In this document: positions 35,235 through 42,792 of the stretch, piece after piece
Layout: each line of letters opens with the position of its first letter
Position numbering within the stretch: position 1 is the first letter of the stretch
Assembly (NCBI GenBank): GCA_014728115.1
Contig: WJME01000182.1
Span: forward strand, 1 to 42,792
Length of the DNA stretch: 42,792 nt
Origin: Candidatus Zhuqueibacterota bacterium
Lineage (GTDB): Bacteria > Zhuqueibacterota > Zhuqueibacteria > Residuimicrobiales > Oceaniaggregativiventaceae
Direction of reading: 5' to 3'
Translations under genes and position numbers: made by a program
The notes under the pieces: generated by a model
What the model was told of the DNA's origin: nothing
What the model saw: the letters and a program-made list of their open reading frames with translations, nothing else
Database searches by the model: none

Positions 35235-36668
35235 ATGAGTGGGTTAACAATTGATATTGCAGATGCTGGCGCGCTACCTGCAAAGATGAAAGTGGTGGGC
35301 GTTGGCGGAGCTGGCGGCAATGCTCTCAATCGCATGATTGCCGAAGGTCTGGCAGGTGTAGAATTTGTAGCTGTCAATACCGATGAACAAGCCCTGGAGA
35401 ATTGCGCGGCTCCAACAAAAATACGAATCGGTTCAAAGGCCACACAAGGTCTGGGAGCAGGTGCTGATCCTGATAAGGGCCGACGCGCCGTTGAAGAAGA
35501 CCGTAATGCAGTCTATGAGGCTCTTGCCGATGCCGATATGGTGTTTGTGGCAGCCGGCATGGGGGGCGGCACAGGGACCGGCGCAGCCCCGGTGGTGGCC
35601 GAAATCTCGCGTGATATAGGAGCACTGACAGTCGGCGTGGTGACCAAGCCTTTTATGTTCGAAGGCCCCAAACGCATGCAGCGTGCAGATGAAGGGATTC
35701 AGATTCTCAAGGAAAATGTGGATACCCTGATTCAGATTCCCAACCAGAGACTTTTATCCATCGTGCCTGATGACACACCGCTGGATGCTGCGTTTCGATA
35801 TGCCGATGAGATTCTGTTTTCTGCCACAAAAGGTGTTTCCGATCTGATCAGTATACCTGGATTGGTGAATCTCGATTTTGCCGATGTTCGAGCGGTCATG
35901 TCCGAGATGGGGGATGCCCTTATGGGTAGCGGAATGGCACGCGGAGAAAATCGGGCCAAAGTTGCGGCTGAACAAGCGATCAAGAGTCCTTTGCTGGAAA
36001 ATGTCTCCATTTCGGGCGCCCTGGGCGTACTGGTCAATATCACGGGGGGAACCGACCTGACCCTGAAACAGGTGAATACCGCCACCTCTATTATCTTTGA
36101 AGAGGCAGGTCCCAATGCCAATATTATCTTTGGTGCAGTGATCGACAAAGAATTGTCTGAAGAAATACGTATCACAGTCATCGCGACAGGTTTGTCAGCG
36201 CAAACCCAACGGCGCAGAATACCGGGTCTGAACAGACAACCGATCTCCACCTCACCTGCAAATGGTTCAGTGGATGAACGGGAAATCCCGGCTATCGATC
36301 GGATCAGTAAAATCAATGAAACGATGGGAAAGGAAAAATCGACTCGCATTCAAAATGGTCATACGCAGCAGCAAGAAACCACCCGTCGAACCATCATGCC
36401 ATCGGATATCAAGGAGCAAAAAAGCGGTCAGGAACAGTTTCAATTCGACAAACCGCCGGAAAGACGACCACGATATGATCAACCCCGCATCCAGAAAAGA
36501 GAGGATCAGGAACCCGAGCGGGAACAAGAGCCTGAAGAAGAGAAAAAGGAACAAAAAAAGAAAGAGCATCGATTCGGATCGATCGACTTTGAAAAAGATG
36601 CCAATGGCATCGAAAAAGAAGATTATGAAATTCCCGCCTATCGGCGTCGTCGGTGGAATTTTTTCTAA
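35235..36668 (+). CDS. ftsZ: FtsZ, division ring GTPase
   Basis: The 477-residue product from ATG 35235, six bases behind AGAAGGAG, carries the GTPase domain with GGAGGNALN, the tubulin signature GGGTGTGAAP (near 110-119), and the T7 synergy loop NLDFADVRAV. After about residue 325 the protein has a long disordered linker that becomes strongly charged (Glu/Lys runs near 435-455), then a C-terminal peptide IPAYRRRRWNFF that should bind FtsA. An upstream TTG at 35229 is in frame but unlikely. The cluster ends at the terminator after this gene. Confidence 0.97.
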   Translation: MSGLTIDIADAGALPAKMKVVGVGGAGGNALNRMIAEGLAGVEFVAVNTDEQALENCAAPTKIRIGSKATQGLGAGADPDKGRRAVEEDRNAVYEALADADMVFVAAGMGGGTGTGAAPVVAEISRDIGALTVGVVTKPFMFEGPKRMQRADEGIQILKENVDTLIQIPNQRLLSIVPDDTPLDAAFRYADEILFSATKGVSDLISIPGLVNLDFADVRAVMSEMGDALMGSGMARGENRAKVAAEQAIKSPLLENVSISGALGVLVNITGGTDLTLKQVNTATSIIFEEAGPNANIIFGAVIDKELSEEIRITVIATGLSAQTQRRRIPGLNRQPISTSPANGSVDEREIPAIDRISKINETMGKEKSTRIQNGHTQQQETTRRTIMPSDIKEQKSGQEQFQFDKPPERRPRYDQPRIQKREDQEPEREQEPEEEKKEQKKKEHRFGSIDFEKDANGIEKEDYEIPAYRRRRWNFF

Positions 36669-36746
36669 ATACTCGACAAGCCAGCTGACCCGGTCATTGG
36701 CAGGTTACCCCAAAATTTGCCGTGACGAGCTGCCCAAAATAAAAAA

Positions 36747-36767
36747 GGGCTCATCTGAGCCCTTTTT
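36747..36767. terminator. Bidirectional Rho-independent terminator
   Basis: GGGCTCA (36747-36753) pairs with TGAGCCC (36756-36762). T5 follows on the + strand and A6 precedes it, so it can serve both ftsZ (+) and rpmB (-). Confidence 0.88.
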
Positions 36768-36795
36768 CACATTCAGGTCGTTTTAAAAATCTAAT

Positions 36796-36987
36796 TTATA
36801 AGGCTTTGGTCACTTTGCCAGACCGTAAACAGCGTGTACACACATAAGCGCGACGCGGTGATCCATTTTCTAGGATGCGCAATTTGCGCAGATTGGGCAT
36901 CCAGCGACGTTTGTTCAAATTGTGCGCGTGGCTGACGTTATGGCCGACCTGGGGACCTTTGCCGCATATATCGCATTTTTTTGCCAT
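36796..36987 (-). CDS. rpmB: 50S ribosomal protein L28, zinc-ribbon form
   Basis: The 63-residue product starts at ATG 36987 as [10 protein letters not shown], a normal L28 start; a GTG three bases upstream is in frame but less likely. Two CxxC pairs (CDIC at 5-8 and CTRC near 51-54) form a zinc ribbon, the C+ type, which is common in many bacteria and replaced by C- copies under zinc limitation. [17 protein letters not shown] is the RNA-binding segment. CAGGAG is the ribosome site. Confidence 0.97.
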   Translation of the reverse strand: MAKKCDICGKGPQVGHNVSHAHNLNKRRWMPNLRKLRILENGSPRRAYVCTRCLRSGKVTKAL

Positions 36988-37020
36988 CACGGACTCCTGT
37001 TATTGATATAAACAGTCAAA

Positions 37021-37049
37021 AATATAGTAATAGCATGGATTAAATGCAA
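37021..37049 (-). promoter_or_regulatory. rpmB promoter
   Basis: On the minus strand TTGCAT (37049-37044) and TATATT (37026-37021) are 17 bases apart. The -35 box overlaps the last codons of queG. Confidence 0.6.
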
Positions 37050-37981
37050 GTTTTATTTTGCAGAGCAATTCGAGCATTGCGCAAAAGTCCTTTGAGTTTG
37101 GCCCGCTTGATTGTGCTCTTTTGATACCAGATTCTAAAGGTTTCCAAAGACATGTTCGTCAGATCTGTCAGGGCAGGATTGATATTGTGCGGTCGCGCTC
37201 TGAAACGTGATTCTTTTGTCTGCTTTGAAAATTTTTTGTTCCAGGGACATACGTTTTGGCATATATCACAGCCGAAAACCAGATTCCCCATTTTGGCGGC
37301 GACGGTTTCGGGGATCTTTTGTTCACCATTCACTTCAATAGTCCAATAAGAGATGCATTTGCGGGCATCCACTATATGAGGTGTTACGATTGCACCGGTG
37401 GGGCAAGCCGTGAGACATTTGCGGCAGGTGCCACAATAGTCGGGTATGGGCTCGTCATATTCGAGTTCCTCGGTGATCACAATCTCACCCAGGAATACCC
37501 AGGAACCAAATTCTTTTGTAATGACATTGCCATGTTTTCCAAGCCATCCGATCCCTGCTTTGACCGCCCAATACTTGTCCTGAATCGGTGCCGTGTCCAC
37601 AAACACTCTTCCCTCACAATCCGGAATCCAGACACAAATGTCAGTCAATAGCTGTTTCATCTTTTCACGCATTACCTCGTGATAATCATCCCCTAACGCA
37701 TAGAGCGAAATCGTGCCCTGATCCGGACTCGATTCTTCTGTCTTTTGGTAATAATTCATCGCCAAAGAGATAACGCTCTTCGCCCCGGGAACAAGCTGTG
37801 CCGGATCGAATCGCTTGTCCAGGTACTTTGCCATATAGGCCATTTGGCCGTGAAACCCTTTTTCCAGCCATTCATGATAAATGCTGGCGTCAATAGGACC
37901 TGATTTTGCCACACCCACCTTGTCAAATCCCAATTCCAGGGCACGGGTTTTAATCTTTTGCAAAAGTTCGTATCTTTTCAT
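37040..37981 (-). CDS. queG: Epoxyqueuosine reductase
   Basis: The product of about 313 residues completes queuosine in tRNA, using cobalamin and two [4Fe-4S] clusters. The cluster ligands are visible as CGTCRKCLTACPTGAI and GCDICQNVCPWN, and FVDTAPIQDKYWA is the conserved substrate/corrin segment. Open frames extend to ATG 38005 and 38017, but ATG 37981 gives the standard N terminus; no clear ribosome site decides between them. The C-terminal HEAT-like extension found in E. coli-type QueG is short here. It reads toward rpmB. Confidence 0.94.
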   Translation of the reverse strand: MKRYELLQKIKTRALELGFDKVGVAKSGPIDASIYHEWLEKGFHGQMAYMAKYLDKRFDPAQLVPGAKSVISLAMNYYQKTEESSPDQGTISLYALGDDYHEVMREKMKQLLTDICVWIPDCEGRVFVDTAPIQDKYWAVKAGIGWLGKHGNVITKEFGSWVFLGEIVITEELEYDEPIPDYCGTCRKCLTACPTGAIVTPHIVDARKCISYWTIEVNGEQKIPETVAAKMGNLVFGCDICQNVCPWNKKFSKQTKESRFRARPHNINPALTDLTNMSLETFRIWYQKSTIKRAKLKGLLRNARIALQNKTCI

Positions 37982-38017
37982 GATCAACCAATCCAGAATT
38001 TCCATTCTCGATTTCAT

Positions 38018-38410
38018 CCGTCCGATCGCAGAGTCTATAACTTTAGGACTCGTTTTTTCCTCTATAAGCTACAAAATATTTTAAAAGTATCAAGGATTTG
38101 AAGGCTTGAATACCTGAAATCAAGCAAGTTTTTCAAAGGATTGCTTTAGGTTCAATAGGTTTCTAGAGTTTAACCACAGCGATGAGCCGGTGAATGTGAA
38201 TCCGATCGGCACATCAATATGAGGATTATCAGTTATGGCCGTCGAATGCCATAAAAAGAACCTATATTGCCAAAATGATAATTATGGTGCGATTGTTGCA
38301 CGCGTTGTATGAAAAGATACATAATATGAGAGTTTCATGACCTATTTTTTACCCAAGCATTTGTAAATATTGTGCTTCCTTTTGCTGTGCCGTTGTGCTG
38401 TTATTAGGGG
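38018..38410. other. Gene-free AT-rich stretch
   Basis: No open frame with a ribosome site or recognisable product is present. TTGCAC (38296-38301) with CATAAT (38320-38325, 18-base spacer) is a weak candidate promoter for the leader and small gene that follow. Confidence 0.4.
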
Positions 38411-38516
38411 GTGTCACTAAACATCATCATTTAGACCAACAGTGTATGGTTTTTGTGACACGATTTTTTTTAGCATTCGGGGCGTAGCCGAAATTTCAGG
38501 CTAAGAAAAAATGCTA
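38411..38516 (+). ncRNA. Structured leader with two hairpins before a small secreted-protein gene
   Basis: GTGTCAC (38411-38417) can pair with GTGACAC (38455-38461), with AAAC/GTTT pairing inside, and a run of T follows, which looks like an attenuator or terminator. A second hairpin pairs TAGCAT (38471-38476) with ATGCTA (38511-38516) and holds an inner AGCC/GGCT stem. A GGAGG site follows at 38532-38536. I could not match it to a known riboswitch class. Confidence 0.35.
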
Positions 38517-38542
38517 TCAAACACTTTATTCGGAGGTGTAAA

Positions 38543-38759
38543 ATGTATAGAATAGTACTTTTGTGGGCAAGTGTATTAGGTCTCTTTGCGCAACACGCTT
38601 TTGCTCAAGCAGAGTTTCAAAATAGTTCAGGCAAAGTCCGATGGCATCGTTCTTCAAGTCGTGAAATCAGGCACAAATTATCTTCTCCAGATTCAGGTTA
38701 AAGACGATAATTCTAATTATGGTAGCCCTGTTACTATAGCCACAGTGCCTGCTCCCTAA
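38543..38759 (+). pseudogene. Frameshifted small secreted protein gene
   Basis: ATG 38543 follows GGAGG (38532-38536) and encodes a convincing signal peptide (MYRIVLLWASVLGLFAQHAF, then AQ). In this frame it stops at 38699-38701 after 52 residues with a basic tail of no obvious fold. Shifting one base forward around 38600 opens a more protein-like frame to TAA 38757-38759, with VVKSGTNYLLQIQVKDD, an extended strand pattern like a fibronectin-type domain. A strong hairpin follows at 38773. The arrangement suggests one inserted base in a short exported protein, from mutation, sequencing error or programmed shift. Confidence 0.5.
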
Positions 38760-38772
38760 AGCCTTGTTTATC

Positions 38773-38800
38773 TTTCGGATCAGCCTTGGCTGATCCGAAA
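38773..38800 (+). terminator. Hairpin terminator after the small gene
   Basis: TTTCGGATCAGCC (38773-38785) pairs perfectly with GGCTGATCCGAAA (38788-38800) around a two-base loop, and TATTTT follows. Confidence 0.65.
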
Positions 38801-38900
38801 TATTTTCGTTGGTCTACAACAAAAAGAGTATCCTGATTTGTGTCGATGATAAAAAATTGTGCATAACCATGTATCACCCATAATGTCATAATACTACCTA

Positions 38901-39502
38901 TCAATGCATAGATTTATATAGGTCTATCCACATTATTTTTCGACTCGTTTTGTTTCGAGCTCTTTGATTTTTTTGATTGACAATAGCAGTGCTCTTTTGT
39001 TGTAATTCCTGAAACTTTTTTTCAAACGTTGAATTCAATTTGTCGATTTCACGGAACAACGAATCGATTTTGATTTTTTGCCTTTCAATTTGTTCTGACA
39101 GGGCCAGACTAGAGCCTGCCAGGTCGGATGAAGGCGTCCATTCTGTGCCATTCCACTTTAATACATTATAATTTTGAGGGTTTGCAGACGATACAGGTCT
39201 TCCCTGCAATTGTACACCGTTCCATACAGCACCCGCTCGACTGGCAGATGCTCCCCCCTATTAAGGACTGAAGAATATGTCAAAATTTTATCAACTTCAG
39301 GAACTGACGCATCAATATTTATCCCTTTTAACTGGCAGGCATTCCAAACAGCATCATTGGGTTTGTTGCCAGGCCTCCACTGTGCTGTGACAGCATTATA
39401 CATCAACAATGAGCTGTGTGTGGGTGTCATAGCACCACTGTAAACTCCTGCAAGATCGGCATTTCTGAAAAGGTTGCGCAATATAAAAAATCTTAAAGTC
39501 AA
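38901..39502 (-). pseudogene. Frameshifted repeat-and-coiled-coil surface protein
   Basis: Two overlapping minus-strand frames encode parts of one protein. The first (39502 to about 39255) contains MYNAVTAQWRPGNKP, NDAVWNACQLKGINID and KILTYSS; the second (to 38901) has AGAVWNGVQLQGRPV, NVLKWNGTEWTPSSDL and a coiled coil (LSEQIERQKIKIDSLFREID). The pieces are tandem copies of one repeat of about 45 residues, as in phage-tail-like or cell-surface proteins of FCB bacteria. They join if one G is added to the G6 run at 39253-39258. The N terminus is also doubtful: ATG 39518 in another frame may be the original start. No promoter or ribosome site was seen. Confidence 0.55.
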
Positions 39503-39518
39503 TGATCATGGCTTTCAT

Positions 39519-39982
39519 GGTGTCTAACCTTTAAAATCTATATTTTGGTATGTAAGGGGTTGAATCATTATTCTTTTATATGCATCTAATATTGTAAGTT
39601 TAGTTTATACTTTTCTGATGTTATTATTTTCTGAGCATTAGCAAAACAAATAAAGACCAGGGATTCGCTCTGATTTCGCAAGCCAATTGGGAAAGTGCCC
39701 AAATTAAACCGCTTGTTGGATAAAGAACGTTGCCTCTTTAAATATCCATTTACAACGTTACTGTATTTTCCTTTGTTGCCGTGTGCAGTGAGGTCTGAAA
39801 AATGCTTCCCTCCCTTGACGAGCTGTAACTTTTATTATGTGTTACCGGTTTAAACAGAATGGTGGTTCAATTCTTTGGTTATTTATTAACAATTAATCGA
39901 CTATTTTGATTAATATCACATGATATGTCACTTTGAATTCGTATTTATATGACAATTTTTACGCAGTGTAGGGAACGCTCCT
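39519..39982. other. Gene-free AT-rich stretch before the beta-helix gene
   Basis: No credible open frame. It includes an FNR-like motif and an inverted repeat near 39906-39926 and otherwise nothing I can name. Confidence 0.5.
39906..39926. promoter_or_regulatory. FNR/CRP-family-like box overlapping an inverted repeat
   Basis: TTGATTAATATCAC (39906-39919) agrees with TTGAT-N4-ATCAA at nine of ten fixed bases. It overlaps a second inverted repeat, ATATCA-CA-TGATAT (39913-39926). The start codon of the next gene is about 60 bases away. In AT-rich DNA this may occur by chance. Confidence 0.3.
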
Positions 39983-42792
39983 ATGAAATCTCTTGCTTTG
40001 GTACTCTATGTCTTGTTTCCCTTTTTGCTTTTTTCCCAAAACCTCTCCAATAATCCCGGATTTGAAATCGACACCCATGACATGTGGGGCAATGCCGGTG
40101 CCAACGGCTATCCGGATGGCTGGTGGGAGCGCGTTTATGCGTTTCGTGAAACGAATCCCGACCATGTGCGCAGCGGTACCGCATCCTTCCGTCTTGAGGG
40201 TCCGGTCGATTCCGCCAATCCGGGTCCGGGTGAGGGACACATCTTTAATTCGGATAATAATTTCGGATTCGATGATCTCGAGGACAATACCACCTATTTG
40301 ATGCGCGCCTGGGTCAAATCGGAAAACATGACCAGCGGCTTTTTCCGCATGTTTCACAATTCCAGTCCCTATCCGCCGGCCGGATATCCCACTGTTACCT
40401 ATAATGAAGAATCCACAGACTGGAAGCTGATCCAGACCTATTTCACCACCACTGACAATGGCGGCAATCCCATCGACGGCAATTTGCATTTTCATACAGA
40501 TATTCCCTCCGGCGCCAAAGTTTGGGTCGATGATGTGACATTTATTAAAGTCGAGCCTTATTCGATTCACTGCCAGGCGTCCAATACGACGCTGATGGCG
40601 GACGGATCGAGCTTTTCGACCATCTCGGTGAAAATCTATGACGAGTGGGGCAACTTTCTCGACGGTCCGGGTATCGACAATGAAATCACCTTTTCGCTTA
40701 CCGGTCCCGGTTCGTTGGTCGGCGCCAATCCGGCCCAATGCGTCAATGGCATCACCGCCATCAGCTATGTCAGCGGTACCACCACCGGCCAGGCCACGAT
40801 CACGGCCGAGTCGCCGGGACTGCAATCCTGTCAGGTGACAATTGATTTGATTGACTATGGTCATTCCGGTGTGCCGGAATTGCCGCTCGACTATAACGGC
40901 GATGTGGAGGATGACTGGTGGGCCAATCATGTGTTCAATCCCGATTCGCCCACATACAACCCCAATATTTTGTCCCAGTTTACCGATGGCACGCCCTATA
41001 CAATCTATGATGTGACCAACGATTATGGCGGCAGCCTGCAGAATGCGCTGGATGCCGTGCCGCTGCATCCGGATAGCGCTGCGGTGGTACTCCTGCAAGG
41101 TGGCACCACCTATCAGGTTCCCACCACCGGATTAGAGATCGCCGGACGTAATCATATCCATTTTATCGCCGAAAACGGCAACGCCACGATTCAGGCTCCG
41201 AGCGGATTTACCGGTATTCCGCGCGATAACGGCTCGTTTAACAATACCATGATCAATATTCAGGGCCAGCCCGGAGACTGGCATGATGACAATTATGCTT
41301 CTGATTATGCCCTGGCCAATCGCACGCGTGATTTTTATTTTAAAAATATCATCTTTGACGCCAACAATCAGGCCGGTACCGGGGTATCGATCTGGACCGC
41401 CAAAGATATCGTGTTTGACAATTGCGAGTTTGTCGGTGCCACCGGCATACAGGAACTCCACAGCGGCGCCTGGGGCGACAATATCTGGGTGCGGGGCTGC
41501 CATTTTTATGGCACGGCGTCGCATGCCATCTTGCTGGACGGGACGCATGGCTCGGGCGTGCTCAATTGCTCTATCGATTATGATTACTATCCCAGTGCTG
41601 TCGAGTTTTTCAGCAATGATGACTGTTCGCGCGATGTCAATGACAATGGCATCTGGGATCCGGAAGAAATGCGCCTGGGTAACTATATCGCTGTGGTCAA
41701 TAATTCATTTGGCGAAAACGGCAGCAATAACGTCTCAGCTCTGGGGGCGGCTGCACGAAATTTTCTTGTGTGTGACAATACGGTTTATGGCAATGGCCAC
41801 CGCTTTGTCAGCCTGCAATCCCGCTGTTCACAGATGGTGCATGGTCCATTGATGCCCTCTTATGAGTACGAGTTTGTCGACGCCCGTATCGTCAACAATA
41901 CGGTGTTTGGCTCTCTGAACGAGTTTGTCGCCGTTTATTCCAGCGACGATCAGAGCACCCAGGATAGTCCACGTTCGCGATGTACCGGATATGAACGGCC
42001 ATATGAAACCAGTGACGGCGGCGCCTGCACCAGCGTCATCGGCCGCTATCAAATCCGTGGCAATGTGGCGCCAGGATTCACCAATCAAAGCGATTTTGTC
42101 GATGAATATCCCAACAATCTGGATCCGATCGCCGGTCCCAATGTGGTGTGTGGCAACTGCAACAGCAATGACCCCACCTGCCAAGCCAATCCGTATCCGG
42201 GTTGTCAGACACCGGCGCCCACCTATTCACATCTTGGCTGTTATAGCAACAGCGGGGCAGTGCGTTTTTATCTCGATGGCACCAACGGCGACGACGCCAA
42301 TGACGGCACCTCGAGCACTCAGGCCTGGCAAACGCTGAAATATGCTCTCGACAATATGACTCCTGCCTCGACGTTGATCATACGCGAGGGTATTTACGAG
42401 GTGGACAATTCCGATCCGGCCAGTCGTCCGATTATCGGCAAGGCAGATCGATCGGCCGAAGGGGTGGATGAGGACAATGCCACGATTGTCAAAGCCGCGG
42501 ATGGCGAATTCGTGCTGGTCACCGGGGATGACGGCAAGGCACCCTCTGTGACCATTGCCGGCGATTTTATCCGGGTCGAGGGCATCTGGTTCGGCGGCGG
42601 AGACTGGGACAATGCCACACACGGTTTCGGATTTTCCGGAGGCGGACTGACCAGCGGTATCGACCACGGTCGCGAAATCATCGGCTGTACTTTTTTCGGG
42701 TTTCGCGATCTCTCTGCCGGGTATGTCGAAGATACCTTTTTTCAAGCCAACCGCTTTATCCGTTGCGGCAAGGGACTCGATCCGCCGGGACT
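39983..42792 (+). CDS. Very large secreted protein with Big-1-like and right-handed beta-helix regions (partial, cut by window end)
   Basis: An open frame of 936 codons runs from ATG 39983 to the window edge without a stop. AGGGA about nine bases upstream supports the start. A signal peptide (about 1-18, ending LLFSQ) precedes a beta-sandwich region with NNPGFEID and SGTASFRLEG, typical of carbohydrate-binding-like domains. A bacterial Ig-like (Big-1) domain follows near 190-290 (ISVKIYDEWGNFLDG). From about 350 the sequence has repeated strand-turn patterns (NIIFDANNQAG, DIVFDNCEFVGA, NIWVRGCHFYG) of a parallel beta-helix, and near 755 a DUF1565-like unit (FYLDGTNGDDANDG, TLIIREGIYE) starts a second helix. 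Such folds serve as polysaccharide lyases or surface adhesins; no catalytic residues are evident. Codons are richer in G+C third positions than neighbouring genes. Confidence 0.88.
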   Translation, partial: MKSLALVLYVLFPFLLFSQNLSNNPGFEIDTHDMWGNAGANGYPDGWWERVYAFRETNPDHVRSGTASFRLEGPVDSANPGPGEGHIFNSDNNFGFDDLEDNTTYLMRAWVKSENMTSGFFRMFHNSSPYPPAGYPTVTYNEESTDWKLIQTYFTTTDNGGNPIDGNLHFHTDIPSGAKVWVDDVTFIKVEPYSIHCQASNTTLMADGSSFSTISVKIYDEWGNFLDGPGIDNEITFSLTGPGSLVGANPAQCVNGITAISYVSGTTTGQATITAESPGLQSCQVTIDLIDYGHSGVPELPLDYNGDVEDDWWANHVFNPDSPTYNPNILSQFTDGTPYTIYDVTNDYGGSLQNALDAVPLHPDSAAVVLLQGGTTYQVPTTGLEIAGRNHIHFIAENGNATIQAPSGFTGIPRDNGSFNNTMINIQGQPGDWHDDNYASDYALANRTRDFYFKNIIFDANNQAGTGVSIWTAKDIVFDNCEFVGATGIQELHSGAWGDNIWVRGCHFYGTASHAILLDGTHGSGVLNCSIDYDYYPSAVEFFSNDDCSRDVNDNGIWDPEEMRLGNYIAVVNNSFGENGSNNVSALGAAARNFLVCDNTVYGNGHRFVSLQSRCSQMVHGPLMPSYEYEFVDARIVNNTVFGSLNEFVAVYSSDDQSTQDSPRSRCTGYERPYETSDGGACTSVIGRYQIRGNVAPGFTNQSDFVDEYPNNLDPIAGPNVVCGNCNSNDPTCQANPYPGCQTPAPTYSHLGCYSNSGAVRFYLDGTNGDDANDGTSSTQAWQTLKYALDNMTPASTLIIREGIYEVDNSDPASRPIIGKADRSAEGVDEDNATIVKAADGEFVLVTGDDGKAPSVTIAGDFIRVEGIWFGGGDWDNATHGFGFSGGGLTSGIDHGREIIGCTFFGFRDLSAGYVEDTFFQANRFIRCGKGLDPPG

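Noticed and set aside
38471..38516. Cyclic-di-GMP (GEMM) riboswitch
   Set aside because: GGGGCG and GCC are present by eye, but the GNRA tetraloop receptor and the expected order of stems were not found. I list it only as an unnamed structured leader.
38901..39502. Mobile element remnant or transposase
   Set aside because: The translated pieces are repeats with coiled coil, not transposase-like, and no inverted terminal repeats or target duplications were seen.
39959..41098. Long minus-strand open frame of 379 codons
   Set aside because: It is the antisense of the beta-helix gene, has low complexity of Gly/Ile/Arg and no ribosome site, while the plus frame has a signal peptide and clear domain patterns.
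1..42792. CRISPR array, tRNA or rRNA genes, restriction or toxin-antitoxin system
   Set aside because: No regularly spaced repeats, cloverleaf pattern, rRNA motif or recognised defence protein was found on either strand.

Overview
The window looks like chromosome from an uncultivated bacterium of the FCB superphylum, probably near KSB1 or Calditrichota. This is an inference from three things: a secreted protein ending in a YPNPFNP-type C-terminal sorting domain (type IX secretion style), an otherwise canonical division and cell wall (dcw) cluster, and lipoproteins and signal peptides of diderm type. Base composition is moderate. No rRNA, tRNA, CRISPR array, intact insertion sequence or prophage was seen.

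Layout. (1) 1-6887, + strand: end of an unidentified gene, a DNPH1-type deoxynucleotide N-hydrolase, DNA polymerase IV, a heparinase II/III-like protein, a LytS-type kinase homologue that has lost its key residues, a TPR protein, and a TtcA-type tRNA thiolation enzyme. (2) 6888-12200, + strand: a sigma70-like promoter, a GT-B glycosyltransferase, an M23 peptidase and a rhomboid protease, then lexA with its own promoter and an SOS-like operator, followed by a small unknown gene. (3) 12224-15461: a quinone oxidoreductase (-), two small unknown genes, a terminator, an MntP-type manganese exporter and an M14 carboxypeptidase. (4) 15474-20774, all -: two ABC exporter half-transporters with complementary degenerate sites, a short-chain dehydrogenase and a lipoprotein with a papain-like Cys/His arrangement. 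(5) 20987-24148, -: a 1053-residue secreted protein with seven FG-GAP blades, five Ig-like repeats and a sorting domain.

(6) 24372-36767, +: the dcw cluster, read as promoter, five-repeat MraZ operator, mraZ, rsmH, ftsL, PASTA-bearing ftsI, murF, mraY, ftsW, murG, a divergent ftsQ, ftsA, ftsZ and a terminator. The ligase genes murE, murD and murC are absent from their usual places although the gene junctions are tight. (7) 36796-37981, -: a zinc-type L28 gene and queG. (8) 38018-39982 is gene-poor and carries two frameshifted remnants of secreted or surface proteins, a structured leader and an FNR-like half-palindrome. (9) From 39983 to the window edge, +: a very large secreted beta-helix protein, visibly richer in G+C-ending codons, cut by the window end.

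The strongest observations are the MraZ operator with five TGG repeats at an exact 10-base period directly downstream of a promoter, the dcw cluster lacking three Mur ligases together with an FtsQ that seems to lack a recognisable POTRA domain, and the pseudo-kinase coupled to a polysaccharide-lyase-like gene. I did not find a clearly new defence or mobile system.
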